A DNA stretch of 64,000 nucleotides from contig NZ_JACHGF010000003.1 in NCBI RefSeq assembly GCF_014202275.1, positions 62,001 through 126,000 on the forward strand, read 5' to 3'. Made by a program: the position numbers and the translations under genes. The stretch is from Rhabdobacter roseus. Its GTDB lineage: Bacteria > Bacteroidota > Bacteroidia > Cytophagales > Spirosomataceae. The notes beneath the pieces were generated by a model, which did not search any database, had not been told where the DNA came from, and worked only from the letters and a program-made list of their open reading frames with translations. Shown piece after piece: positions 1 through 8,772 of this stretch (positions are counted from its first letter, which is position 1; each line of letters starts with the position of its first letter).

Positions 1-581
1 TGGTATAGAAAGTTATTGTAGTCAAATTCCTTCCGCATACGGTCGGCCTGGGCCTTCAGCTGGTCGTAGGCCTCGCGGGCCTGCCGGTGGGCGCGGTAGT
101 CGGTACGGTACTTTTTTAGCAAAGCGTCGTTGGTGGCGTAGGTATCCACTACCTGCAGTTGAAATTCGTTGTTGCCCAGCAAAATGGAGTCGTGCTGGGA
201 GTGGATGTCCATGAGCTGGTTGGTGACGCGCCGCAACGTTTCCAGGTTTACGGGGGTATCGTTCACGAAAGCCCGGGATTTGCCGGCGGGACTGATTTCG
301 CGCCGAATGATGCAGTGCTGGGAAAAATCCAATTCTTCTTCCTCAAAGAGGTGCTCTACGGCGTAGCCTGAGACGTCGTAGGTACCTTCAATGATGCATT
401 TTTGGCTGGGGTCATACAGCGATTTGGTGTCGGCGCGGTTTCCGAGCAACAAACCAATCGCACCCAGCATGATGGACTTGCCCGCGCCCGTTTCACCCGT
501 AATGATGTTCAGGTGCGGGTCGGGTGACAATTCCAGGTGCTCAATCAGAGCGTAATTCTTAATCAATAGATTTGCAAGCAT
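1..581 (-). CDS. recN: DNA repair protein RecN, 5' part (cut by window edge)
   Basis: RecN is an SMC-like ATPase that acts in recombinational repair of double-strand breaks. Only the first 193 residues are inside the window; the gene runs off the left edge. The start ATG is at 581 and the protein opens MLANLLIKNYALIEHLEL. A Walker A motif GETGAGKS lies at residues 29-36, preceded by the typical RecN segment LNIIT, and the SMC-type head continues with an IRREISPAGKSRAFVN stretch. It is the last visible gene of the conserved bamD-rpoZ-coaBC-DUF4835-recN row on the minus strand. A gap of about 195 bases separates it from the small gene upstream, so it may have its own promoter. Confidence 0.95.
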   Translation of the reverse strand, partial: MLANLLIKNYALIEHLELSPDPHLNIITGETGAGKSIMLGAIGLLLGNRADTKSLYDPSQKCIIEGTYDVSGYAVEHLFEEEELDFSQHCIIRREISPAGKSRAFVNDTPVNLETLRRVTNQLMDIHSQHDSILLGNNEFQLQVVDTYATNDALLKKYRTDYRAHRQAREAYDQLKAQADRMRKEFDYNNFLY

Positions 582-775
582 GAAAGAAGTGTCATTGAGT
601 ACAGGACAGAGGGACTAAAAACAATCTTTCCCCTCCGAAAAAACCACTCCATTTAGAAAATAAAAAACTCGCTCGGGGCCCGGCAGGACGAACGCTTTTC
701 CCTTGCGAAGTTAGCTAACAATTCTAACATTTTGGGCCAGGCGGGCCTTCAGAAAACAGGAAAGAATTAGTAAGC

Positions 776-1003
776 CTAAAAGGTACTTCTTTGGTCGTAG
801 ATAATGGTGTCGATGTCGGCCAGAGGAATGGTATGCCGGTGGTCGCGGGCATCGCGGAGGCTAAGGCTGCCCTCGGCGCAGGAAACGAGCTCTCCCAGGT
901 GCGTATGACCGCTGTAAAGTACCACGTGGAGTACGTACCCGTTGAGTTTAGGTAGCCGCAGGGCCAGGTCAGGAGCAAAGAGTCGGGTTAAGCGTTTTCC
1001 CAT
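776..1003 (-). CDS. small conserved protein, possible Sm-like barrel
   Basis: A 75-residue protein of unknown function between the DUF4835 gene and recN. I chose the ATG at 1003; an upstream TTG at 1042 would add 13 residues, but these lie in a GTAC-word hairpin and look non-coding. The sequence has the pattern of a small beta barrel: VLHVVLYSGHTHLGEL, then LSLRDARDHRHTIPLADIDTI, with alternating hydrophobic strands and a short basic linker. That is reminiscent of Sm/Hfq-type folds, but this is inference only. No signal peptide or membrane segment is visible. Its place in a core repair/envelope gene row suggests a real, vertically inherited gene. Confidence 0.65.
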   Translation of the reverse strand: MGKRLTRLFAPDLALRLPKLNGYVLHVVLYSGHTHLGELVSCAEGSLSLRDARDHRHTIPLADIDTIIYDQRSTF

Positions 1004-1029
1004 AGAAGCAGGCGCCAAGGTACTTTCAG

Positions 1030-1048
1030 GGTACTTGCGCAAAGTACC
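1030..1048. other. hairpin of two inverted GGTACTT words
   Basis: GGTACTT at 1030-1036 and AAGTACC at 1042-1048 form a 7-bp stem with a 5-base loop. It lies immediately past the stop codon (1050) of the DUF4835 gene on the minus strand. No strong T tract follows, so it is not a classical terminator. It resembles the motif-pair hairpins at 37170, 41900 and 48524. Confidence 0.6.
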
Positions 1049-1049
1049 T

Positions 1050-1967
1050 TTACTGAATCAGTTTTTGGTAAAGTTGGGTTTTGGCCGGGTCCAGCGCCGA
1101 GAGCAGCGTGTAGGCCTGCTGCCGTTCTTCCGGGCTGGCTTCGCGCAGAACGCTATACAACTCCTCCGACTTGGCATCAAAGAACGAGTTGATCATGATA
1201 GAGCCCGGCCGAAGCTGGGCTACCTGCCGGAGCGTCAAGAGCATCTCCAGCGCGTGCTGGCGGGCCTGTCCGGGGGTTTCGGTGGCGGTGTCCAGCCCCA
1301 GGCGGTGGTAGTTATACAGGCCTTCGCGGAAGGGAATAAATTGCTGGCTCATGAGGTTTTCGATCAGCCAGTACCGGTTGCGGTTGTCGCCTTTCGAGTC
1401 CCAGGCCTTCACATTCGGAGAGGCATTCCGAGCCAGCGTTGCGAGGTTAAAGGCGCGCTGCATGTAGTTACTTCCGCCCTGTTTGCTAAACGAATCGTAG
1501 TCGAGCGCCAGGGCAACGTAGGCGTAAAAAGCCAGCGTAAAGGGTAGTTCGTCTGTGTAGTTGTTCTCGTTAAAGAACATGGGGTTGTTGGGAAGGTACG
1601 TAAAAGCAAAGTTGCGGTCTACGTAGGTAAACAATATAGACTCATAGGTGGAGTTAAAAACGGGCCGCGTCACGATCAGCTGGGCATTGGCCTGGAAACT
1701 ACCCTGAGTACCTGAGCTCACCAGGTTGATGTTGAGCTTCACCTTCACCCGCTCTTCGTTGGCAAACTGGTCGTTGGTAAAACGGGTCGTGTTCATGAAT
1801 TCCTGAATGTAGGTATTCAGCTGGCTCATGGACTGAGCGTCGGTTTTCTGCTGGGCTACCAGCTGGTCGTAGTTAAGACTTACCGTACAGTTCAGTTCCT
1901 GGGCCCGCAGTACCGGCCCAAAAAGGCTGAGCCCCAGAAGTACCCACCACGTAGCTTGTTTTTTCAT
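1050..1967 (-). CDS. DUF4835 family protein (PorD-like), secreted
   Basis: A 305-residue exported protein of the DUF4835 family, found almost only in Bacteroidota next to coaBC and recN. Some annotations link the family to type IX secretion as PorD; I treat that as a family label, not something shown here. The signal peptide is residues 1-22 (MKKQATWWVLLGLSLFGPVLRAQ). The mature part starts ELNCTVSLNYDQL, typical of the family, with a conserved TRFTNDQF segment and an aromatic-rich middle (FFNENNYTDELPFTLAFYAY). Its start overlaps the coaBC stop by four bases (ATGA), so the two are translationally coupled. Confidence 0.88.
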   Translation of the reverse strand: MKKQATWWVLLGLSLFGPVLRAQELNCTVSLNYDQLVAQQKTDAQSMSQLNTYIQEFMNTTRFTNDQFANEERVKVKLNINLVSSGTQGSFQANAQLIVTRPVFNSTYESILFTYVDRNFAFTYLPNNPMFFNENNYTDELPFTLAFYAYVALALDYDSFSKQGGSNYMQRAFNLATLARNASPNVKAWDSKGDNRNRYWLIENLMSQQFIPFREGLYNYHRLGLDTATETPGQARQHALEMLLTLRQVAQLRPGSIMINSFFDAKSEELYSVLREASPEERQQAYTLLSALDPAKTQLYQKLIQ

Positions 1968-3172
1968 ACTTCACTCCACCTTTGTACTATGATTTCCAGA
2001 ATATCCTGGGCGGCTTCCTGCTTTGATTTAAGCTCAAAATGCCGAATTCGCTCGTCTTTCTCAATAACGGTAATTTTGTTGGTATCGTGCGCAAAGCCCG
2101 CGCCAATATCATTCAGTGAATTCAAGACGATGTAGTCCAGGTTTTTTTCCTGCAACTTCCTCATGGCGTTGGGGAGCTCATGGTCGGTTTCCAGGGCAAA
2201 GCCCAGCAGGAGCTGATGCGCTCGCTTGCGGGCTCCCAGGGTAGCCGCAATATCCACCGTTTTCAGCAGCGGCAGGCTCAGGGTATCTTCTTTTTTCTTG
2301 ATTTTTTTGTCGGCCACCTGCGCCGGGCTATAGTCAGCAACGGCGGCGGATAGCAGAGCCAGGTCCGTTTCAGGAAAGTACCCTTCCACCGCCTCAAACA
2401 TCTCCCGGGCCGACTTCACCTTGACGAGCCGAATCGCGGGATCGGGTACGGCCAGGGCGGTAGGACCGCTGACGAGCGTAACCTGCGCACCGGCGTAGGC
2501 AAAGGCCTGCGCCAGGGCGTAGCCCATTTTTCCCGTCGAGTGGTTACTCAGGTACCTTACCGGGTCAATGGCTTCCTGGGTAGGCCCGGCCGTAATGAGC
2601 ACGCGCTTACCCACCGCTACCGGACGCCGCGCAAAATGCTGGTGAAGTACCCCCACGATCGCCTCCGGCTCGGCCATGCGGCCGTCACCCACCAGGCCGC
2701 TGGCTAGCTCGCCGTGGCCAGCGGGCAGCACCGTATGGCCGTCAGAAGCCAGGCTCGCCAGATTTCGGCGCACTGCCGGATGCTGGTACATATCCAGGTC
2801 CATGGCGGGAGCCAAAAAAACGGGACAGCGGGCCGAAAGGTACACCGCCGAAAGCAGGTCGTCACTCAGGCCCTGCGCGCATTTGGCCAGCGTATGGGCC
2901 GTAGCTGGCGCTATGACCAGCGCGTCTGCCCAGAGCCCCAGCTCCACGTGGTTGTTCCAGGTACCGGTTTCAGGATTGGCGTAGTGGTACAGCACCGGGC
3001 GTTTGGACAAAGTACCCAGCGTCAGCGGTGTAATAAAGGTACGGGCAGCTTCGGTCATCAACACCTGTACGTCAGCGCCTTCTTTGATCAGAAGCCGCAC
3101 CAGAAACGCCGATTTATAGGCAGCAATGCTGCCCGTTACGCCCACTATTATTTTTTTTCCTCGTAGGTACAA
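1964..3172 (-). CDS. coaBC: bifunctional phosphopantothenoylcysteine decarboxylase / PPC synthetase
   Basis: Catalyses two steps of coenzyme A synthesis: joining 4'-phosphopantothenate to cysteine with CTP (CoaB), then flavin-dependent decarboxylation (CoaC). The N-terminal flavoprotein half shows VGVTGSIAAYK near residue 10, the NNHVELG motif with the catalytic His, and the APAMDLDMY substrate clamp. The C-terminal CoaB half opens ITAGPTQEAIDPVRYLSNHSTGKMG and ends with DYIVLNSLNDIGAGFAHDTNKI. Length (402 residues) is normal. The start is a TTG at 3172, giving MYLRGKKIIVGV, which matches the usual family start. It overlaps the DUF4835 gene by four bases. Confidence 0.95.
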   Translation of the reverse strand: MYLRGKKIIVGVTGSIAAYKSAFLVRLLIKEGADVQVLMTEAARTFITPLTLGTLSKRPVLYHYANPETGTWNNHVELGLWADALVIAPATAHTLAKCAQGLSDDLLSAVYLSARCPVFLAPAMDLDMYQHPAVRRNLASLASDGHTVLPAGHGELASGLVGDGRMAEPEAIVGVLHQHFARRPVAVGKRVLITAGPTQEAIDPVRYLSNHSTGKMGYALAQAFAYAGAQVTLVSGPTALAVPDPAIRLVKVKSAREMFEAVEGYFPETDLALLSAAVADYSPAQVADKKIKKKEDTLSLPLLKTVDIAATLGARKRAHQLLLGFALETDHELPNAMRKLQEKNLDYIVLNSLNDIGAGFAHDTNKITVIEKDERIRHFELKSKQEAAQDILEIIVQRWSEV

Positions 3173-3268
3173 TGGACTAGCTGGTTTAGAGTACGCTCAA
3201 AATTGGCAGTAAGCTATCCGGCCCAACCCAGTCTGTACGCTGCCTAGCTCCCCCCTTACTATAAAAGT

Positions 3269-3301
3269 AGCCGTACAAACGCTGACTGGGTTCGTACGGC
3301 T
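3269..3301 (-). promoter_or_regulatory. hairpin between rpoZ and coaBC
   Basis: AGCCGTAC (3269-3276) and GTACGGCT (3294-3301) form an 8-bp stem with a 17-base loop in the 155-base gap between rpoZ and coaBC. Read on the minus strand it is followed by ACTTTTATAG, a weak T-rich run. It could be a weak terminator or attenuator; the evidence is the base pairing only. Confidence 0.3.
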
Positions 3302-3327
3302 AGAATTGGTTGGTTGACGCAAAGCGC

Positions 3328-3642
3328 TTAAATATCCTCTTCCGTCTCGCGGTAGCTGAAGTACGTTTTGCCCTCCATAAACTCGTCGATGGCGGTACTT
3401 CCGGCTTTGGGCATGCGCTCGTAAAATTTGGAAATCTCGATTTGCTCGCGGTTTTCAAAGACCTCTTCCAGGTTGTCTACCCCCGACGCAAACTCCGCCA
3501 GCTTGTTGTTGAGTTCTTCCTTCATCTTGCTCGAAATCTGCCGGGCTCTTTTGGATATTACCGCTACTGATTCGTAGAGATTGCCCGTTACGGCCGCTAT
3601 TTTATCCGTGTCACGGGTTACAATTGATGGATTCGTTGCCAT
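3328..3642 (-). CDS. rpoZ: RNA polymerase omega subunit (RpoZ, Bacteroidota type)
   Basis: The omega subunit assists assembly and stability of core RNA polymerase and takes part in stringent control in many bacteria. The 104-residue protein has the Bacteroidota form: MATNPSIVTRDTDKIAAVTGNLYESVAVISKRARQIS, with the conserved NLYESVAVISKRARQ helix corresponding to the Rpb6/omega core, then ELNNKLAEFASGVDNLEEVFENREQIEISKFYER. It lies 55 bases downstream of bamD and upstream of coaBC, the usual Bacteroidota order. Confidence 0.92.
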   Translation of the reverse strand: MATNPSIVTRDTDKIAAVTGNLYESVAVISKRARQISSKMKEELNNKLAEFASGVDNLEEVFENREQIEISKFYERMPKAGSTAIDEFMEGKTYFSYRETEEDI

Positions 3643-3697
3643 AGTTTATTTAGTGGTTACTACTATCTATATCGTATATTTCAAAAGGAGGCACTGC

Positions 3698-4618
3698 TTA
3701 CTTCAACGACGACGAGGCCGCAGAGGTAGTTATTTTGGTAGGCTTCGTAGCCGGATCGCCCTGCTTTTCTCTCAGCTCCTGACGGGTCTTTTCCAGCTCC
3801 GCAATGCGCGTCAATTCTTTCTGGCTGTCGTCGTAGAGCCTTTCGGCATCACGCCCAAATTTGCTCTCGGGGTACTTATCGACAAAGGCCTGGTAGTACT
3901 TAAGTACATCCTGGTACCTTTCTTTTTGTTTCTGTGGCAGGCTACTTTTGGATAAATTGTACTGGGCGTCTACCCTTAGGTAAGCCAACTCTTCGTTGTA
4001 CTTCGAATCAGGGAAATCCGTCTGGAAGTTCCCAATGGATATGACGGCCGATTTGAGTGAGCCCAGGTTAAAGTCACTGATCTTGTAGTACAGCTTGGTT
4101 TTTTCGTAGGCTTTCAGCTCCAGCTTGTTGCGCAGCTCCATGATGTAGCGCGTACACTCTTCCCGAAAGGGACTCTCCGGGTAGGTATTGATAAAATCCT
4201 GCATGGCCGAAATGGCCGTCATGGTGCTGGCCTGGTCCAGGCTATGCGGGGCAGAGTCCTTGTAGAGCGAATAGGCCTGCATGTACAGGGCCTCGTGGGC
4301 GTAGTCGCTACGAGCGTAGGTATCGTAGAACTTCTTGAACAGATACTGGCTCATGTTGTACTGCCCCTGTTGGTACTGGGTGTAAGCGTAGTAAAACTGC
4401 GCCATCTCCGACTCGGTTCCTCCTTTCAGCAGGGGAATTAACTCTTCGAAAAGTATCCCGGCCCGGTAAAAATCGCCCTTTTTGTAATAGTTAAGGGCCG
4501 CCTCGTACTTTTGCTCGTCGGTGCCGGTTTTCTGCAACTTGGCAAACTTACCGCACGAAGAAAGGAGCAGTACCGCCACCAGCATGGGGAGATAGCGAAA
4601 AAGAATGTTTTTATGCAT
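3698..4618 (-). CDS. bamD: outer membrane assembly lipoprotein BamD
   Basis: BamD is an outer-membrane lipoprotein of the BAM complex, which inserts beta-barrel proteins. The 306-residue product has a lipoprotein signal with lipidated Cys22 (LLLSSCGK). It is followed by TPR-like repeats: YEAALNYYKKGDFYRAGILFEELI (residues 38-61), then AQFYYAYTQYQQGQYNMSQYLFKKF and ISAMQDFINTYPESPFREEC. The C-terminal helix EKTRQELREKQG and a low-complexity tail are common in Bacteroidota homologues. It probably heads the transcript leading into rpoZ. Confidence 0.93.
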   Translation of the reverse strand: MHKNILFRYLPMLVAVLLLSSCGKFAKLQKTGTDEQKYEAALNYYKKGDFYRAGILFEELIPLLKGGTESEMAQFYYAYTQYQQGQYNMSQYLFKKFYDTYARSDYAHEALYMQAYSLYKDSAPHSLDQASTMTAISAMQDFINTYPESPFREECTRYIMELRNKLELKAYEKTKLYYKISDFNLGSLKSAVISIGNFQTDFPDSKYNEELAYLRVDAQYNLSKSSLPQKQKERYQDVLKYYQAFVDKYPESKFGRDAERLYDDSQKELTRIAELEKTRQELREKQGDPATKPTKITTSAASSSLK

Positions 4619-4691
4619 AGGGCTGCAAAGATAATAAAAAAGCTACTCCATCCATAACGAATGCGTAGCTTGTAAAGTATGAAGTAGGAAT

Positions 4692-5324
4692 CTATTGCTG
4701 ATGGCGAACAAGCATCTTTTTGGTAGCTACTTTTTTGCCTTCTACGGCGAGTTGGTAAAAATAAATTCCGGAAGGCATTTCGCGGGTATTGACCCGTAAT
4801 TTACGGTCCGTCCGATCCAAAGCATACTCGGCAACCGAAGAACCCAGCACATTATAAAATATAATCTTGGCATCCCGCACCGACGCATTAAGGGTATAAT
4901 CTACCTCGGCATACTCACTGGCCGGGTTGGGGTAAATGTTGGATACTGTGATACGCTCGCTGGAATAAAGGTGCTCTTCGATGTGCCCCTGCGCTTTTTC
5001 TTCAAACCCCGGACTGCGACGCTCACGGGCATCTACCGTGGCTAACGCCGACGACACTTCACGTACCGTTGGCTGGGGTGCCGTTGACGCGCTGGCAAAC
5101 AGCAACGAGCGGTAGTAGCTGGTAAGTGCCTGGGGCTTTTGTAGCGAAAGTGGCTTGTACTCAAGTACCGAAGGTTGGCGCACCAGCGACGGGCGATCAA
5201 AGCCCACGGGCTGTTTTTGGTAAGCAATGTTCAAACGACTGCGACTGGTGGCCGTCGTTTGTGCCTGAGCTACTGCTAAGCAGGCGGTTAAAAGAATATA
5301 TGTACAAAGTATAATTCTCTTCAT
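4692..5324 (-). CDS. secreted protein with type IX secretion C-terminal sorting domain
   Basis: A 210-residue exported protein. I place the start at the ATG at 5324, which begins a clean signal peptide (MKRIILCTYILLTACLAVAQAQ); an ORF extension to 5417 adds an AT-rich, unlikely leader. The middle region is basic and low in recognisable structure. The last 80 or so residues are a type A sorting domain: SNIYPNPASEYAEVDYTL, then IIFYNVLGSSV, then REMPSGIYFYQLAVEGKKVATKKMLV. In this phylum that domain directs passage through the type IX system and anchoring or release at the surface. The cargo function is unknown. Confidence 0.85.
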   Translation of the reverse strand: MKRIILCTYILLTACLAVAQAQTTATSRSRLNIAYQKQPVGFDRPSLVRQPSVLEYKPLSLQKPQALTSYYRSLLFASASTAPQPTVREVSSALATVDARERRSPGFEEKAQGHIEEHLYSSERITVSNIYPNPASEYAEVDYTLNASVRDAKIIFYNVLGSSVAEYALDRTDRKLRVNTREMPSGIYFYQLAVEGKKVATKKMLVRHQQ

Positions 5325-5544
5325 GGCATTGGTTAGTAGAAATTGGTCTTTTTTCCCGGCAGGAAATCCCCAACTATTAAGATTCACAAAAATATACAGA
5401 AAAAATTGGACTATCAAAATTTATTGTATAAACGGCAATAAATTTTTATTACTGGTAATATATACTATAAATTTTATGCCAGGTACTACTGAAATGTAAA
5501 GTACTTACAAAAATAAACTCCTGAGACAGAAGAAGGTTTTGCAA

Positions 5545-7146
5545 TTACCTAATGATTTGACTCGGCGCAAGTCGGGCTTTGGCCGTTTCTTTGCTTGCTT
5601 CCTTCTTCTCTTTGGGCTCCGGCGGAGGTACTTCCTCCTGCCAGGTGACCTGGGCGCGGGTCGGCTTTTCAGTCACCCGCCAGTTAAACCCTTCCAGCTG
5701 TCGCTGGGCGGAGGTAATGAACTGGGGCGGAATTAGTTTCCCCTCGGGCCGTCCAATGAACGCAATGCGCTTGACGCGGTTCTGCAAAAACTGCAGGTTC
5801 ATTTTGGCGCATTCCACCCGGTTGAGCCCGATCAGATTCAGGTCGTCGCCGATGGCGTAATACGCACTTTGCCCGTTTCCGTCCACCAGTACCTGCCGCA
5901 AACTACTCGTGGTATCAAACAACGCGTTGATGGTACGGCCCTTTACCTGGTTGTGCTGCCTCACCAGCGTGTCTTCGGAGATCACGAACGAATTGCTCCT
6001 CAACAGCATCCGATTCAGCTTATTATTCACCAGAAAAGCGCTGATCGTATCGGCCTGCATCTGGTTGTTATCACTCCATAAAATAGGATTCCGAAAAAAC
6101 AGCACCGTGGAGTCCTGCGTATTGTACACAATGGAGTCACACTTACCCTGAAAATCGGATTTAAAAATATAAACATTCTTATTTCCGATCAGGCGCTGGG
6201 TACTGTCCAGCTGGTTCTCAAAGCGGTACAAGGTATCCGCCCGAATAAACAGCGTATCTTCGGTTACGATGCTGCGCACCACGGCGTGGCCGTATACCTT
6301 GGAAAACCCCTCCTCTTTTCGGTACAAGCCCACGTCACCCGTCAGGAGCGTGTTGTCTTTTTTATCAAGAATCTCCACGTCGCCCCTCGCAAATCCCCGC
6401 TGACCATCGTAGGAGAGCGAGTCGCCCGTAAGGGTATAGGATTCATTCTCGACGCTGGTACGGTTATCAAAAATCGACTCACTCGTCTCGGTATTATACC
6501 GGCCTCGCTTGGCTACGATGGTACCATCCTTATTCACAATTTTAGTGGCTCCGTTGAAGTATGACCACTTCGTTAAGGAGTTGTACACCAGCGTGTCGGT
6601 GGTCAGTGTGTACTTTTGGTTGACCAGCTTTACGTCCCGGTAGTAGGTAAAGATCTTCGTGCGCGTGTCGTAAATTCCTTCTTTACTGGTCAGGACATTT
6701 TCCTTATCTACCGTGCGGCCGGGAAAGGGGTACCTGGCTATCCCACCGGCCATGTCGTATTCGAGGCGGCGGGACGTAAGGGTACTTTTGCTGTCTTTGA
6801 GGACGGCCCTCCGGCCCGACATAATGGCCAGGCGCGTATTGCCGTAGTAAAACAGCGTGTCGCCCGTCACGGTGATGGTATCGCCCTGCACGATTTTCAC
6901 GTTGCCGTAGGCCTCGATGAGGTTGGTACTTACGTTATGGATGGCCAGGTCACAGTACAGGATCGAGCCCTGATGCCGAAACCGGACGTTGTTCACCACG
7001 CGCCGAATTTCCAGGCCGTTTTCGTTAAAAATCACCAGGCTGTCAGAGCCGGGTAGTAGCTCCACTTTTTCGGTCGGGGCCGCGGGGCGCTGGGCCCAGG
7101 CGATGGACGAAGCAAACAAGAAAACAAAGAACGTCAGAACCTTCAT
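5545..7146 (-). CDS. OstA/LptA-like organic solvent tolerance protein
   Basis: Members of the OstA family carry lipopolysaccharide across the periplasm (LptA) or form the periplasmic front of LptD. The protein is 533 residues from the ATG at 7146, which gives the signal peptide MKVLTFFVFLFASSIAWAQ; longer ORF starts at 7221 and 7239 add a non-hydrophobic leader. Repeating beta-jellyroll segments are visible: VRFRHQGSILYCDLAIHNV, LIEAYGNVKIVQGDTITVTGDTLFY, SILY/GDSLSYDGQRGFARGDVEI. It is far longer than proteobacterial LptA and lacks a recognisable LptD barrel, the usual Bacteroidota form. The C-terminal tail is Glu/Lys-rich. Confidence 0.85.
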   Translation of the reverse strand: MKVLTFFVFLFASSIAWAQRPAAPTEKVELLPGSDSLVIFNENGLEIRRVVNNVRFRHQGSILYCDLAIHNVSTNLIEAYGNVKIVQGDTITVTGDTLFYYGNTRLAIMSGRRAVLKDSKSTLTSRRLEYDMAGGIARYPFPGRTVDKENVLTSKEGIYDTRTKIFTYYRDVKLVNQKYTLTTDTLVYNSLTKWSYFNGATKIVNKDGTIVAKRGRYNTETSESIFDNRTSVENESYTLTGDSLSYDGQRGFARGDVEILDKKDNTLLTGDVGLYRKEEGFSKVYGHAVVRSIVTEDTLFIRADTLYRFENQLDSTQRLIGNKNVYIFKSDFQGKCDSIVYNTQDSTVLFFRNPILWSDNNQMQADTISAFLVNNKLNRMLLRSNSFVISEDTLVRQHNQVKGRTINALFDTTSSLRQVLVDGNGQSAYYAIGDDLNLIGLNRVECAKMNLQFLQNRVKRIAFIGRPEGKLIPPQFITSAQRQLEGFNWRVTEKPTRAQVTWQEEVPPPEPKEKKEASKETAKARLAPSQIIR

Positions 7147-7239
7147 GGCCTCTTTGACCTTAATGATTCCCCATCGTTTAAAAAGGTTGCCTGCCAGGGC
7201 GAATATTTTTTCGTGCTTCATGCAACGGCGGTTTCTCAC

Positions 7240-7247
7240 TACCTTTG
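7240..7247 (+). promoter_or_regulatory. candidate -7 element upstream of tilS
   Basis: TACCTTTG matches the Bacteroidota -7 consensus TAnnTTTG, 38 bases before the tilS start, in the gap between divergent genes. I see no clear -33 TTTG at the right distance, so support is partial. Confidence 0.4.
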
Positions 7248-7285
7248 ATCTACGTTAATGACTCTTACGCAAAAATACAGCAATA

Positions 7286-8638
7286 ATGTTGCAGCCGGGT
7301 ATGCTGGATGCTTTTTTAACCTTTATTAACGAAAACCAACTGCCGCTGTCGGGGACCAAAACCCTCCTGGCGGTGAGTGGCGGGGTGGATTCGGTGGTAC
7401 TGGTGGACCTGTTTCAGCAAGCGGGCTTTCGTTTCGGGATTGCCCACGGCAACTTCGGGTTGCGCGGAGCCGAGTCGGACGGCGATGAGCAGTTGGTACG
7501 GCAGCTGGCCGAACGGCTCAAGGTACCTTTCCACGGCACGCAGTTTGCTACCCAGCAGAAGGCCGACGCCGAGCGTATATCCATCCAGATGGCCGCCCGC
7601 GAGCTGCGTTACGCCTGGTTTGAGGAGGTACGGCAGCAGCACGCCTACGACTACCTGGCCACCGCCCACCACGCCAACGACAACCTGGAAACGGCCCTGC
7701 TCAACCTCTCGCGGGGCACCGGCCTGGCGGGATTTCGGGGCATCGCCGTGCAGAAAGGTCCGCTGATTCGTCCGCTGCTTTTTGCCTCCAAAGAGCAGAT
7801 TCTGGACTACGCCAGGGCGCGTCAATTACCCTGGCGCGAAGACAGCTCCAACGCCTCGACCTACTACCGACGGAACCTCATCCGGCAGGAAGTAATTCCC
7901 ATTTTAAAGCAAATCAACCCGTCGCTGGAAAGTACCCACCGGCTCACTACCTCCCGCCTGGCGGCCGCAGACGCCCTGCTGGCCGAGTACCTGCGCCCGT
8001 GGCAAGCGCAAGCCCTGCGACACCAGCAAAGTACCACGTACATTTCGATCGCCATGCTGGAAAGTAACTCTGAGCCCGCCTACCGCCTGGCCTGGCTCCT
8101 TGAGCCCTACGGATTTACGTACCAGCAGGCGCTATGGATCGCGGCGGCGCTGAGCGGCCAGTCGGGCAAGCGGTTTGTGTCTCCGACGCACGTTTTGACC
8201 AAAGACCGCACTGAGCTCATCGTAGTACCTCGCACCGAGCCGCCACCGGCCACCGAAGTGGTTCTGGAGCAACCTGAAGGTACCTTAAGTACTCCTTGGG
8301 GGCGCGTTCAGCTCCGCACTTTGCCAGCCACGGCTTTTTTTCATTCCGGTGCTGCCCCCACCACGGCTTTCTTCGACGCCGACGCGCTCGTGTTTCCTCT
8401 AAAAATAAGACCTTGGCAAACGGGTGATTCCTTCGAGCCTTTCGGGATGGCCGGGAAGCGAAAAAAAGTCAGTGATCTACTCATCAATGCCAAAGTACCC
8501 CTGCCCGAAAAAGAAAAGATAAAGGTACTGCTGGACGCTACCGGCCGTATTGCCTGGGTACTTGGCCTCCGCACCGACCACCGCTTCCGGGTCACGCCCC
8601 ACAGCCGGGCCATCCTTTCCATTTCCGTTCATGCCTAG
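7286..8638 (+). CDS. tilS: tRNA(Ile)-lysidine synthetase TilS
   Basis: TilS converts the wobble C34 of the AUA-reading tRNA-Ile to lysidine, using ATP and lysine. The 450-residue protein has the PP-loop SGGVDS at residues 31-36, then the family motifs AHGNFGLRG, ARELRYAWF, ATAHHANDNLETALLNLSRGTGLAGFRGI and PWREDSSNASTYYRRNLIR. The C-terminal tRNA-binding domain is recognisable in RPWQTGDSFEPFGMAGKRKKVSDLLIN. It is transcribed divergently from the OstA-like gene. Its 1.35 kb hold 13 GGTAC/GTACC words, a good example of the motif enrichment across the window. Confidence 0.96.
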   Translation: MLQPGMLDAFLTFINENQLPLSGTKTLLAVSGGVDSVVLVDLFQQAGFRFGIAHGNFGLRGAESDGDEQLVRQLAERLKVPFHGTQFATQQKADAERISIQMAARELRYAWFEEVRQQHAYDYLATAHHANDNLETALLNLSRGTGLAGFRGIAVQKGPLIRPLLFASKEQILDYARARQLPWREDSSNASTYYRRNLIRQEVIPILKQINPSLESTHRLTTSRLAAADALLAEYLRPWQAQALRHQQSTTYISIAMLESNSEPAYRLAWLLEPYGFTYQQALWIAAALSGQSGKRFVSPTHVLTKDRTELIVVPRTEPPPATEVVLEQPEGTLSTPWGRVQLRTLPATAFFHSGAAPTTAFFDADALVFPLKIRPWQTGDSFEPFGMAGKRKKVSDLLINAKVPLPEKEKIKVLLDATGRIAWVLGLRTDHRFRVTPHSRAILSISVHA

Positions 8639-8659
8639 GTACTTTGCCCTTCGTGGCGG

Positions 8660-8690
8660 TTGCACGGCAGCGCTTTCTGTCCTATTTTTG
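8660..8690 (+). promoter_or_regulatory. promoter of the OmpA-family gene
   Basis: TTG at 8660-8662, 20 bases, then TATTTTTG at 8683-8690. This fits the Bacteroidota housekeeping pattern (-33 TTG, -7 TAnnTTTG). The gene start is at 8773, leaving a leader of roughly 75 bases. Confidence 0.6.
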
Positions 8691-8772
8691 AGGAAAATTT
8701 AAAATTGGCATTTTATTTGCTTCGCTGCTACTTGTAATCGACAACACTATCCTATTGAAACGACCTTTATCT

